Assembly (NCBI RefSeq): GCF_009906835.1 | Contig: NZ_CP047652.1 | Coordinates: 505,001-569,000, forward strand | Direction: 5' to 3' | From: Aristophania vespae | GTDB taxonomy: Bacteria; Pseudomonadota; Alphaproteobacteria; Acetobacterales; Acetobacteraceae | DNA: 64,000 nucleotides | Part shown: positions 10,064 to 18,844 of the stretch, piece after piece | Layout of the letters: each line of letters begins with the position of its first letter | Position numbering within the stretch: position 1 is the stretch's first letter | Notes under the pieces: model-generated | What the model was told of the DNA's origin: nothing | The model's input: the letters and a program-made list of their open reading frames with translations, nothing else | Database searches by the model: none | Position numbers and translations under genes: made by a program

Positions 10064-10900
10064 ATGGAACAATGCATAACTATAGAGTCTCTACGTCATG
10101 CACGTAACACGTTAGGGAATGTTGGTTTTGTACCTACTATGGGTTTTTTGCATGAAGGTCATCTTTCTCTCGTGCGCCGGGCAAAAGCTGAAAATGACGC
10201 CGTTATTGTTAGTATTTTTGTTAATCCAGCCCAGTTTGGACCAGGTGAAGATTTTGAAACATATCCCCGCTCTTTAGAGCAGGATATGGCGCTTTTAGCT
10301 AAAGAAGGTGTTGATATCGTTTTCACCCCCAAAGCTGGCGATATTTACCCTCAGAATTACGTTACTGAAGTCAGTGTAAAAGGTGTTGCTACTCAACTAG
10401 AAGGTGCATCTCGTCCGGGGCACTTTACAGGTGTGGCAACTATAGTAACAAAACTCTTTAATATAGTTCAGCCGCAAAAGGCATATTTTGGGCAAAAAGA
10501 TGCCCAGCAATGTGCTGTAATCAAGCGTTTTGTGGCTGACTTAAATATTCCGGTTACAATCATTACAGTGCCTACCTGGCGTGAAAAAGATGGATTAGCA
10601 TCTTCAAGTCGGAATGTGCGTTTAAATCCAGAAGAACGTGAGAAAGCACCTGCGCTTTATAAAGCATTGCAAAGGGCACAATCTTTATTTCAAAAAGGAG
10701 AGCGTGATCGTAATGTTTTGGAAAAAGCTATAAGAGACACGTTAAAACAAAATAATATTGAAAAAATTGATTACGCTAAAATCGTTGATCCGCTTACATT
10801 TCAGGAGGTTAACCCGGTAAGTGAAAGCGGCATTGCTCTGCTTGCTGTGCCCTTTAGTCAGGCAAGACTTATTGACAATTTGCCCCTAGCGTTAGAGTAA
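10064..10900 (+). CDS. panC: pantoate–beta-alanine ligase (pantothenate synthetase)
   Basis: Condenses pantoate with beta-alanine using ATP to make pantothenate, the coenzyme A precursor. Motifs are VPTMGFLHEGHLSLVRRAK (HIGH-like ATP site, residues ~23–41), FVNPAQFGPGEDFETYPR, FGQKDAQQ and the KMSKS-like SSRN. It is 278 residues, full length. ATG follows AGGGAAAGAAAGAG. A short A/T-rich hairpin (10912–10935) lies downstream. No other pan genes are adjacent. Confidence 0.95.
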   Translation: MEQCITIESLRHARNTLGNVGFVPTMGFLHEGHLSLVRRAKAENDAVIVSIFVNPAQFGPGEDFETYPRSLEQDMALLAKEGVDIVFTPKAGDIYPQNYVTEVSVKGVATQLEGASRPGHFTGVATIVTKLFNIVQPQKAYFGQKDAQQCAVIKRFVADLNIPVTIITVPTWREKDGLASSSRNVRLNPEEREKAPALYKALQRAQSLFQKGERDRNVLEKAIRDTLKQNNIEKIDYAKIVDPLTFQEVNPVSESGIALLAVPFSQARLIDNLPLALE

Positions 10901-10973
10901 GGAAAATCTTCGAAAGACGGAGTGGATTCGTCTTTTCAATCTTCCTCTACAAGAAATAGGCGCGTAAGAGACC

Positions 10974-11912
10974 ATGAGGCTCAGTCAAGCAACTATTGGT
11001 CTGCTTTTGGCATTGGCAGGCTTTGCAGCTTTAGCCATTAGCGATATGTTTTCCAAATTGCTCGCAGGACAAATAAACCCCTTTGAGGTGGCATTTTCTG
11101 GCGGTGCATTTGGGCTTTTGCTGCTTCCTCTCGTAAAGAAAAAACATGAGAGCTATGCAGATACGATTCCTTATAAAAAGGAAATACCCCTCTGGCTTTT
11201 GAGAGCTGTGGCGGTTTTCACAGCAACAGCTGTGAGCGTAGAAGCCTTTATGCTGCTTTCAATGCCAGAAGCATTGTCGCTTATGTTTTTAATGCCCTTT
11301 ATGGCCAATATTTTATCTGCTGTTTTCTTGAAAGAGCGTATTTCTCTGGCATCCTGGCTATCGGTTTTTGTTGGGTTTATTGGTGTTCTGATTGTATTGC
11401 GGCCAGGCGTAAAGCCTTTTAATCTGGGTTATGTTTGTGCGCTTATTTCTGCCTTGGCTAATGCTATTAGTGTAATTGCTTATAAAGTTGCAGCTGGTAA
11501 AACAAATAAGTTAGAGCTTCTAAGCTCAAGCCTTTGTGGACCTTTGATAGGCAATGGCCTTTTAATGATGGGGCATTTTACGTGGCCGCGTGATATTACA
11601 GCATGGATTAATCTTTTTGGTTACGGCTTTTTGGCTGCTTTAGGGCAGCTTCTTTTAATGCTCGCAGCACAAAAAACACCTGCAAGCCGCGTATCACTCT
11701 CTCAATATAGTCAAATGATCTGGGCTGTCTTATTTAGTCAGATTATCTTTCATGATCATTTAGACCGTTGGACTGTTCTTGGTGTTCTTATCGTGACATT
11801 TTCTGGCACAATCAACTGGATATGTCGCTATATGTTGCTGATCTGGACAGGAAAGCTAGAGATTACTGAAGAGGATGAAAAGCGTAACCGCTTAGCCTCT
11901 CATTCTTCTTAG
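10974..11912 (+). CDS. DMT-superfamily permease (EamA family)
   Basis: A 312-residue inner-membrane protein with about ten hydrophobic segments arranged as two EamA repeats. The first begins ATIGLLLALAGFAALAISDMFSKLL; the second starts near 148 (LGYVCALISALANAISVIAYK). Segments such as LSLMFLMPFMANILSAVFLKERISL, with a charged turn before the last helix of each repeat, are typical. It probably exports or imports a small metabolite; the substrate cannot be assigned. The C-terminal ~30 residues are charged and cytoplasmic. Confidence 0.85.
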   Translation: MRLSQATIGLLLALAGFAALAISDMFSKLLAGQINPFEVAFSGGAFGLLLLPLVKKKHESYADTIPYKKEIPLWLLRAVAVFTATAVSVEAFMLLSMPEALSLMFLMPFMANILSAVFLKERISLASWLSVFVGFIGVLIVLRPGVKPFNLGYVCALISALANAISVIAYKVAAGKTNKLELLSSSLCGPLIGNGLLMMGHFTWPRDITAWINLFGYGFLAALGQLLLMLAAQKTPASRVSLSQYSQMIWAVLFSQIIFHDHLDRWTVLGVLIVTFSGTINWICRYMLLIWTGKLEITEEDEKRNRLASHSS

Positions 11913-12031
11913 CGTAGTGTATTAAAGTACATAAACGCAGTTTAACGCCGTTATTGTCTCACAAAGTGCCTGATCTGGAATAGTTGAGAGAATTCGTTGA
12001 GCCTGGTTTAAAATTATTTTCACAATCTTAG

Positions 12032-12067
12032 CTTTCTCCCTGATTTCACTAGAATGAAGGGGGAAAG
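12032..12067. other. hairpin upstream of gldA
   Basis: CTTTCTCCCT (12032–12041) pairs with AGGGGGAAAG (12058–12067) over 10 bp with one wobble and a 16-nt loop, 52 bp before the gldA start. A TATAAT-like box lies at about 12089–12094. It could be a regulatory element or part of the leader; nothing decides this. Confidence 0.3.
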
Positions 12068-12119
12068 AGGTATAGGCTGAAAGGTGTATATAATAAACAT
12101 AAATTTAAGGTAATCGAAT

Positions 12120-13229
12120 ATGACTCATAAAGTACCCCGTACAGTAACATCACCAAAAAAATTCATTATTGGCTCAGGTTTACTTGCGCAATTGCCTGAT
12201 TTTGTTAAAGATTTTGGTGATAATGCTCTTATTATCAGTGATGTCTTTATTGTAGATCGTGTTAAAAAAGAAAGTATTGCGGCCTTAGAAAAAGCAAATC
12301 TTAAGGGGTATGCTGAACAATTTGCCTTTGAATGTACAGATAAAGAAATTAAACGCCTGGGTGAGTTAGCCAAAACTCAGGGTTCAAATGTTATTGTTGG
12401 TGTTGGCGGCGGTAAAACGCTCGATACAGCTAAGGCAGTAGCTTATTATTACAAGCTTCCTGTCATTTTATACCCTACTATTGCCTCTACTGATGCACCT
12501 TGCACAGCATTAGCCGTGGTCTATAAAGAAGATCATTCTTTTGACCGCTACCTCTATCTTCCCCAAAATCCTGATGCCGTTGTTGCTGATACAAGCATCT
12601 TGGCTGCGGCCCCCGCACGGTTTTTTGCTGCCGGTATTGGTGATGCGCTTGCAACATATTTTGAAGCACGTGCCTGCTACCACTCAGACGGACTCAATCT
12701 TGTTTTAAAAAGGCCATCTCATACGGGGCTCGGCTTGGCAGAAATGTGCTATGACTTCTTATGTGAGAATGTCGAACAAGCTATGTTTGCCGTGCATAAT
12801 AAAATCTCTACACCTGCTTTAGAGCAAGTGATTGAAGCTACAATATATTTGAGCGGTGTTGGTGCTGAATCTGGGGGCCTTGCAGCAGCACATGCTGTTA
12901 ATAACGGCATGAGCGTAGTGCCTGATTTGCATCAGGCGCAGCATGGTGAGAAAGTTGTATTCGGGCTCTTAACACAATTAGTGCTTGAAAATGCTCCTAA
13001 AGAAGAAATTGAAGACGTTATTGATGTGATCAAAGCTGCTGGTCTACCAATGACGCTTGCGGAATTGGGCCTGAAAAGCTTTAAAGAAGAAGAATGGCGC
13101 AAAGTAGCTCAGCTTGCTTGTGATAAAGGTGATACAATGGGCAATATGCCTTTTGAGGTCACTGAAAATGAAGTTTACGATGCTATGATTGCTGCTAATG
13201 CTATGGCTGAATATTACCGTAAACAATAG
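12120..13229 (+). CDS. gldA: glycerol dehydrogenase (iron-/zinc-type alcohol dehydrogenase family)
   Basis: NAD-dependent oxidation of glycerol to dihydroxyacetone. It is 369 residues, matching GldA length. The dinucleotide site GVGGGKTLDTAKA is at about residues 95–107. Metal ligands are visible in GIGDALATYFEA (Asp), AAHAVNNG (His) and the QHGEKVVFG segment (His). The start ATG follows TTTAAGG. It stands alone with its own terminator. A fused dihydroxyacetone kinase lies about 10 kb away at 23012, giving the window both steps of glycerol to DHAP. A related sn-glycerol-1-phosphate dehydrogenase is less likely given the motifs. Confidence 0.9.
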   Translation: MTHKVPRTVTSPKKFIIGSGLLAQLPDFVKDFGDNALIISDVFIVDRVKKESIAALEKANLKGYAEQFAFECTDKEIKRLGELAKTQGSNVIVGVGGGKTLDTAKAVAYYYKLPVILYPTIASTDAPCTALAVVYKEDHSFDRYLYLPQNPDAVVADTSILAAAPARFFAAGIGDALATYFEARACYHSDGLNLVLKRPSHTGLGLAEMCYDFLCENVEQAMFAVHNKISTPALEQVIEATIYLSGVGAESGGLAAAHAVNNGMSVVPDLHQAQHGEKVVFGLLTQLVLENAPKEEIEDVIDVIKAAGLPMTLAELGLKSFKEEEWRKVAQLACDKGDTMGNMPFEVTENEVYDAMIAANAMAEYYRKQ

Positions 13230-13240
13230 ATTATAATGAT

Positions 13241-13270
13241 AAAGCCCCTCTTTATTATGAGAGGGGCTTT
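13241..13270 (+). terminator. rho-independent terminator after gldA
   Basis: AAAGCCCCTCT (13241–13251) pairs perfectly with AGAGGGGCTTT (13260–13270) around an 8-nt loop, followed by a short T tail. Confidence 0.9.
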
Positions 13271-13439
13271 TGACGTGCGTTATATATATATGTTTTAAAA
13301 AGACAGCCTGACGAAATTACCGGCTAAGTCAAGTCTGGGTGGCAAGGTCTGGTTATAATAATAGACAGCCTATATAAATTTTTTAACGGCTAGAGCAGAA
13401 ATTAAGTAACGATATTATCTATGAATAAAGGTCTAATTG

Positions 13440-14048
13440 GTGATTAAGGCGATTGATGTAACATCCTATAAATTTTCAGCAATCATATTTGATTGTGATA
13501 ATACTTTAGCCAAGACAGCACCTGTTCACTATATCGCTTTCAGTACGGCCGTAAAAAATTGCGGTTATAGCATGGAAGAGGCATGGTATTATGAGCGTGT
13601 AGGAATCTCTGGTATTGATTTATTAAAAGATTTCCAAAAAACTTATAACGCTGCATTTGATATTGATAAAGCCTCACTTGAAAGTGGCATCCTGTTTAAG
13701 AAAAATATTAAATTGGTTCGTGCCGTTGAACCAGTTGCACAGGTAGCACATGATTATTATAAAAAACTTCCTATGGCTGTGGCCTCTGGTGGAAATCGTC
13801 CCACTGTTGAGGCTACTTTAGAAGCTATAAATATTGCGCCACTTTTTAAAACGGTGGTGACTGTTGAGGATGTAACAAAGGGCAAGCCTGCTCCTGATTT
13901 ATTTTTATTAGCTGCGCAAAAGCTTTCTATAGCACCGCAAGACTGCCTCGTTTTTGAAGATAGTGATGAGGGGATTGAGGCGGCTCAAGCAGCTTCTATG
14001 CAGGTTATAGATGTCCGCAAAGTTCTTGGCCCTGACTATTTAAAATAA
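13440..14048 (+). CDS. HAD-superfamily phosphatase, beta-phosphoglucomutase-like
   Basis: A ~202-residue HAD hydrolase. Motif I is IIFDCDNTLAKTAPVH near the N-terminus; motif II lies in PMAVASGGNRPTVE; motifs III/IV are KGKPAPDLFLLAA and LVFEDSDEGIEAA. This pattern fits subfamily IA enzymes such as YqaB (fructose-1-phosphate or 6-phosphogluconate phosphatase) or beta-phosphoglucomutase; the substrate is open. There is no ATG: GTG at 13440 lies 8 bp after AAAGG and is preferred, with TTG at 13437 as an alternative. Confidence 0.82.
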   Translation: MIKAIDVTSYKFSAIIFDCDNTLAKTAPVHYIAFSTAVKNCGYSMEEAWYYERVGISGIDLLKDFQKTYNAAFDIDKASLESGILFKKNIKLVRAVEPVAQVAHDYYKKLPMAVASGGNRPTVEATLEAINIAPLFKTVVTVEDVTKGKPAPDLFLLAAQKLSIAPQDCLVFEDSDEGIEAAQAASMQVIDVRKVLGPDYLK

Positions 14049-14090
14049 AGTCTATTTTTAGCCACCTATAGTTTTATATAGAGAGTATCA

Positions 14091-15272
14091 GTGAATATAG
14101 CATCAATTAGGCGCTTTTTTAAGCAACCTGCTGGAGGGGCTATTATCCTTCTAGTAGCGTCCATATTAGGCTTTTGGGCGGCTAATTCTTCTTTATCGGG
14201 GGCGTATTTTAGTCTTATTGAGGCAAAAATACCTCTTCCAGGCTTAAGCGCAAACTTAACTTTTGAAGAATTTGTGGCCACAGGACCAATGGCGCTGTTT
14301 TTTTTGATAATAATGATTGATATTAAAAAAGAACTGGTCTCTGGTCATCTTTCTTCTATCAAAAGCGCAGCTCTCCCTTTGATTTCGGCTTTGGGCGGTA
14401 TGATTGTGCCGGCTTTAATCTATATCTTAATGACATTAACTCACCCCGATGTTTTTCGGGGATGGGCTGTGCCAATTGCGACTGATGCTGCTTTTACTTT
14501 GCCTATTATTTTGGCTTTAAGCCATTATGTTTCTGATGGCGCGCGTGTTTGGCTTGTTGCATTGGCGATTTTTGATGATGTACTAGGGATTGTCGTTATC
14601 GCACTTTTTTACGGTTCAGCCTTTAATTATATTGCCCTTCTGGCGGCTCTTATAATCACTCTGGGCCTTGTGGTACTTAATAGAGTTTATATTCAGTCTT
14701 TATGGGCCTATGGGATTGGGGGCTGTTTGTTATGGGTGGCGCTGTTGGTGTCTGGCGTGCATCCGACAATCGCAGGGGTGATTACGGGGCTAAGCCTGCC
14801 AAGCTATAGCAAATTAGGTGAAATCGCTCCGTTACAAAAAGCAGAAGAAGTTTTTTATCCCTGGGTAAATTGGTTGATTCTGCCCGTTTTTGGTTTTGTA
14901 AGTGTGGGCGTTTCACTCTCAAATATGACTACTGAGATGATTTTTGCGCCTGTTACATTGGGCATAATGCTTGGTTTGCTCGTGGGCAAACCCATTGGGG
15001 TATTTGGCGCAACTTATTTAGCGCAAAAACTCAAAATAGCATCGCTACCTTATAATACTTCGTGGGAAATGATTTTTGGTCTCTCCATATTATGCGGCAT
15101 AGGCTTTACAATTAGTCTCTTTATAACGGGCTTAGCCTTTTTTAATACGCCTTATCTTATTCAAGCAAAATTAGGCATTTTTGTTGGCTCAATTCTTGCA
15201 GCGCTTATTGGGTGGGCGTGGCTAAGATTTTACTGCTCACCAATTATGCAGCTTCATAAATATAAGCATTAA
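14091..15272 (+). CDS. nhaA: Na+/H+ antiporter NhaA
   Basis: Inner-membrane sodium/proton antiporter for pH and sodium homeostasis, 393 residues against 388 in E. coli. The functional acidic residues are conserved: D132 in IATDAAF and D162–D163 in ALAIFDDVLGIVVIALFY, equivalent to E. coli D133, D163 and D164. Matching regions include ALGGMIVPALIY and SGVHPTIAGVITG. The start is GTG after GAGAGTATCA. It ends the coding run; a long AT-rich gap follows with no recognisable terminator hairpin. Confidence 0.94.
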   Translation: MNIASIRRFFKQPAGGAIILLVASILGFWAANSSLSGAYFSLIEAKIPLPGLSANLTFEEFVATGPMALFFLIIMIDIKKELVSGHLSSIKSAALPLISALGGMIVPALIYILMTLTHPDVFRGWAVPIATDAAFTLPIILALSHYVSDGARVWLVALAIFDDVLGIVVIALFYGSAFNYIALLAALIITLGLVVLNRVYIQSLWAYGIGGCLLWVALLVSGVHPTIAGVITGLSLPSYSKLGEIAPLQKAEEVFYPWVNWLILPVFGFVSVGVSLSNMTTEMIFAPVTLGIMLGLLVGKPIGVFGATYLAQKLKIASLPYNTSWEMIFGLSILCGIGFTISLFITGLAFFNTPYLIQAKLGIFVGSILAALIGWAWLRFYCSPIMQLHKYKH

Positions 15273-17000
15273 TTATGCTCTAAGAGCTGTTAGGTGAGCG
15301 AGAAAAAACTGAGCCTACGATCTGCAAAAAATTGTAGCAAAGTTACAAATTATTCGTTCTCCGCGTCAGGGTGGAGGAGAGGGTGAAATATATATATCTG
15401 TTAGTTACGTGATTGGCATATTGATACTGTTTTTAAGTGTGTTCACGTTATTATTTAGAGTAGGAAATTGTTATCATAGTTCTCTGTATTTAAATTTACT
15501 AAAAATATACAAAAATAATGAAACTATAGGCCATAAAGCCTATATATAATGATCGCATTAAATCAAAAAAGTTCCTGCATATAAAACATGTTTATCGGGT
15601 TCTAAGCTCTAAAAAACATTGCGTTACTTTGCAGCAAAATATGTAGGCGCTTATATTTCTGCTCTAAAATATAATATCTTGAAATATGGTCACTTACAGC
15701 TAATTCTCATGCACTAAAAGACTGTTAAATTGCCACCCAAAAGCGCTACCAACATAAAAAGTCATTAATACTGCTTTTAGGACTAAAGCCTAATGTAGAG
15801 AGCTTTATCTCTTTTCACTATGGCTTTACCCATAAAAGTGATAGTTCTTTTACACTAAGTTACGTCAAAAGTAATATTTAATATAGAGTTGCATAATAAT
15901 ATATTATAATAATATTTAATTAAAAATCTAATATTTTTTAAATTACTTTAAATTTGTAAAAAATTATTACTCTATAAATAAACTAATACATTATAACGTT
16001 AATTATAACAAAGCCTTATGTAATTTAATGAAAAGTTTTTTATAAAATAATAGTACTTATATTGTTTTTTTAATTCTAGCTAAATTATTACAAAATAAGG
16101 TAATATAACTAAAAGCTATCTAATCAATTTCTCGATTTTGTAAATTAATAAATGTGATGAAAAACTCGCGATTAGTATAGCATTGTTATAAATTGAAACA
16201 TGTTTTTCATGATCTGAAATCTATTAACTCTTTAAAAGGCTTTGTCATAAAAAAAAACTTTTACTGTGTGTAAGAAGAAATTCGAAGCTTTTTAGAAAAA
16301 AGAAAGCAGGTGTTTTTCTGGGCTATGAACAGTAGAAACCATTTTTTACCGTTTAATAGCACTTAATTATAGGTTTATAATTACCGTAAAATGCTCATAA
16401 TATATGTGTCAAAAGTAATTATGTAACTTATAGTTGAATGTTGTTTTGGCTTAATTTTAATATATGTTGTAAAGTATCTTATTAATCAAATTAAGAAAAA
16501 ACCTTAAAGTAAGTTTGATATGATTATTTTATTCTTTCTAAGTAGTGTAAATTTCTGTGTTTTTCTTTAATTATGAAAATATATAATTATATATTGTATA
16601 AATTTATTTATGTGCTATAAATATCTTATCTTATCTTATCTTATCTTATCTTATCTTATCTTATCTTATCTTATCTTATCTTATCGCAGGAATTTTATTC
16701 TTTGTGTTTGTTGAGTTTAAGCTTTTTATTTCATGTAAAAATTTATATAGGTTACCAGATCCCAAAAGATGTCGTTTTATTAATCACTTTGGGAAATGTT
16801 AAAAATGTCTGATTTTATAAATCTTTAAGTATATTTCAATATTATCAGTTGTTGTAAAAAATATTTACTTATAAACATATTTAATTTATATTAATACTAT
16901 AAATTATTTGAGATCTCTAAAAAATAACTTTAATGCTGGCATATTATGAAGGATAATATTAATAAATTTGTAATTCCAAAGCTAATTGTCAAAAACTTTT
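15273..17000. other. 1.7-kb AT-rich intergenic stretch without a recognisable gene
   Basis: Both strands are dense with stop codons and very AT-rich compared with neighbouring genes. I find no tRNA, no protein family and no transposase remnant. The only ordered elements are a TTATC microsatellite (16626–16685) and short hairpins such as AGGC…GCCT near 15528–15543. It may be decayed coding DNA or a regulatory/structural region; I cannot tell which. Confidence 0.7.
16626..16685. repeat. pentanucleotide microsatellite (TTATC)12
   Basis: Twelve perfect tandem copies of TTATC, with a further partial copy (TATC) just upstream at 16622–16625. Read on the plus strand the repeat has no stop codon and would encode L-S-Y-L-I repeats. 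A short frame starting ATG at 16610 runs through it for about 34 codons to a TGA just after the repeat, but it has no clear ribosome site and is probably fortuitous. The repeat is ~315 bp beyond the 3' end of the lipid-kinase gene. Confidence 0.98.
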
Positions 17001-17909
17001 CTAAAAGTTGTTACTATTATTTTTTGGTACTAATAGTCTCAAAGGGTGTGGAGATATAGATATTTTTATTTCTTTTGCCGAAAAAACATCACCATCAATT
17101 TGCATAAAAATATTATCAGATGCGGGAACGATAATTTCTTTGGCTGTTATGATTTCTAGGTGGTCTGTATTTTTTTTGCAAAATAATAGCTTTAAAAAAG
17201 CTAAGCCAAATTTGTAAAAATTATTACAACGAAAAAGTATAGCGTCACAATTTTTACTGCTTTGTTTACTTGCTGCCGTTATTTGAAAATTACCGCCATA
17301 AAAGCAGCCTTTAGATATTATCGCTGCGTTAATTTTGTAGCTGTGACCATCTATAAAAATACTAAATTCAGGAAATTTATAGCGCAATATCATCAAAAAT
17401 GTTGACAGAACATAAGCGGCTCTACCAAAAATTTTTTTTATTTTAGTGGAAACATTATGTACAACCCAACCATCGGGACCCATGCCGAGCATTTGGATAA
17501 AAATTGTTTTTGATTGATCAGAACTTACAATAGCGGGCCATATTTCCTTTTGGCAATAATGAGAAATCATAATAGCGTTTCTGCGGTCATTAAAGTCTAT
17601 ATTCAGCTCGCGGGCGAATACGTTAGCTGAGCCAATAGGAAACAGAGCCAAAGGGATCGTCTGGCCTAGTAAAATTTGAGCAATTTCGGAAATTGTACCA
17701 TCACCACCACCTATAATAATGAGATCAAGTTGAGTCCCAGAGTTGATATAATTTTGTGCGAGCTGAGCACCATGTCCCTTAAAATGCGTTGGCTCAACAA
17801 AAACATGCCAATTTAATTGCTGCAAATAATGCACAAATTTGTGGAGCCGTCTTTTAGAATAATGGCCTGCAATAGGATTAACGATTAATAATGCATATCT
17901 AGTAAGCAT
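17001..17909 (-). CDS. diacylglycerol/lipid kinase family protein (DAGKc domain)
   Basis: A 302-residue protein of the YegS/DgkB-type lipid kinase family. The N-terminus ALLIVNPIAGHYSK and the nucleotide motif IIIGGGDGTISEIAQIL (near 66–82) are followed by LALFPIGSANVFARELNI, all hallmarks of the catalytic DAGK domain. The C-terminal half (NAAIISKGCFYGGNFQITA, then DGDVFSA) fits the beta-sandwich domain. It would phosphorylate a lipid such as diacylglycerol or a sphingoid base at the membrane. It lies isolated between two gene-free AT-rich stretches and is itself AT-rich (many Ile, Asn and Lys), possibly acquired; that is inference. Confidence 0.85.
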   Translation of the reverse strand: MLTRYALLIVNPIAGHYSKRRLHKFVHYLQQLNWHVFVEPTHFKGHGAQLAQNYINSGTQLDLIIIGGGDGTISEIAQILLGQTIPLALFPIGSANVFARELNIDFNDRRNAIMISHYCQKEIWPAIVSSDQSKTIFIQMLGMGPDGWVVHNVSTKIKKIFGRAAYVLSTFLMILRYKFPEFSIFIDGHSYKINAAIISKGCFYGGNFQITAASKQSSKNCDAILFRCNNFYKFGLAFLKLLFCKKNTDHLEIITAKEIIVPASDNIFMQIDGDVFSAKEIKISISPHPLRLLVPKNNSNNF

Positions 17910-18844
17910 AAATCAGGCCTTATTCGAAACTCTGTTTTAAGGTCAAGTTCAATGTAAAAAGATAATTAGACAAAGGAATTAGCCAGGAAAATTAGGTGTT
18001 ATATGCGTACAGAATATCATAAAAATTATGATACCGTAATAAATAATTAAATTATTTTAAAAGATTTTACGTCTGAGTGAAGGGCTTTATAGTGGACCAA
18101 AACCAAATTTTATATTTTGTAGTCGTAATGTATTATTAATTTTTTTAACTCTAAGATTAGATAATTCTAGTATAAAATAAATTGACTTTTTTCTTTCCCC
18201 TTTTTTTAAAAAGCTGATTTTGGTTATTTTATCGTCGTACTTACCCTTAGCTGGTTAAATAAATATGCCGGCACATTAAGCTGTATCTGATTGATGTAGG
18301 TTATCAGTAACTGCGGTTATTGTGGCGCTGCAAGGTAGTTTTGCTCCAAAAATTAAGAAGCTTAAAGAGTTTTTTTAGAGCGATATTTGCGTAGAATTCA
18401 ACTTTACTTTTGCCGCTACATAAAAGAAATTGGGCAAAATGCTGTTATCTTTATTAAATAAGCTCGGTTTACCTAATTAATATTAAAATTGTTTTTGGCA
18501 AGTATGAGAATTTGTCTAAAATATTTTAATTATTAGTCTAAGCTGGCTGTCATATAAGCTAAGGCTCTTTATTAAGTGAGTAAATAAATAATGTCATTAG
18601 GTCTTTAGATATAAAAATCTTTGCAATAAAAATATTCATCACATTGCCGAGTTTTTTGAGATGATAGCGCAGATTTGAGCTATTTTCATTATAAATTAAT
18701 CTGAAAGAGTCATGCTCTCTTAGAGTGTCTTTATACTCAAAAGACCATCTTTACCCCAGCTAATCGAATGCGCAGTGCTAAGGGTTATTCATAATTTTAG
18801 ACATAAAATCCTAGCCATAGTCGCATGATTAAGGAGAGACGTTT
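17910..18844. other. 0.9-kb AT-rich gap without recognisable genes
   Basis: No frame of convincing length or family, no RNA gene seen. It includes the promoter region of the lipid-kinase gene (left, minus strand) and the leader of the SDR gene (right), whose ribosome site is AAGGAGAG just before 18845. Confidence 0.6.

Noticed and set aside
13301-13371. Two AGACAGCCT copies (13301 and 13363) upstream of the HAD gene
   Set aside because: Nine bases repeated once in AT-rich DNA is too little to call an operator.
16610-16714. Small gene containing the TTATC repeat
   Set aside because: No ribosome site, low-complexity product, and no second coding indication; kept only as a note.
15273-18844. 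Prophage or insertion-element remnant in the AT-rich island
   Set aside because: No transposase, integrase, terminal repeats or target duplication could be found on either strand.
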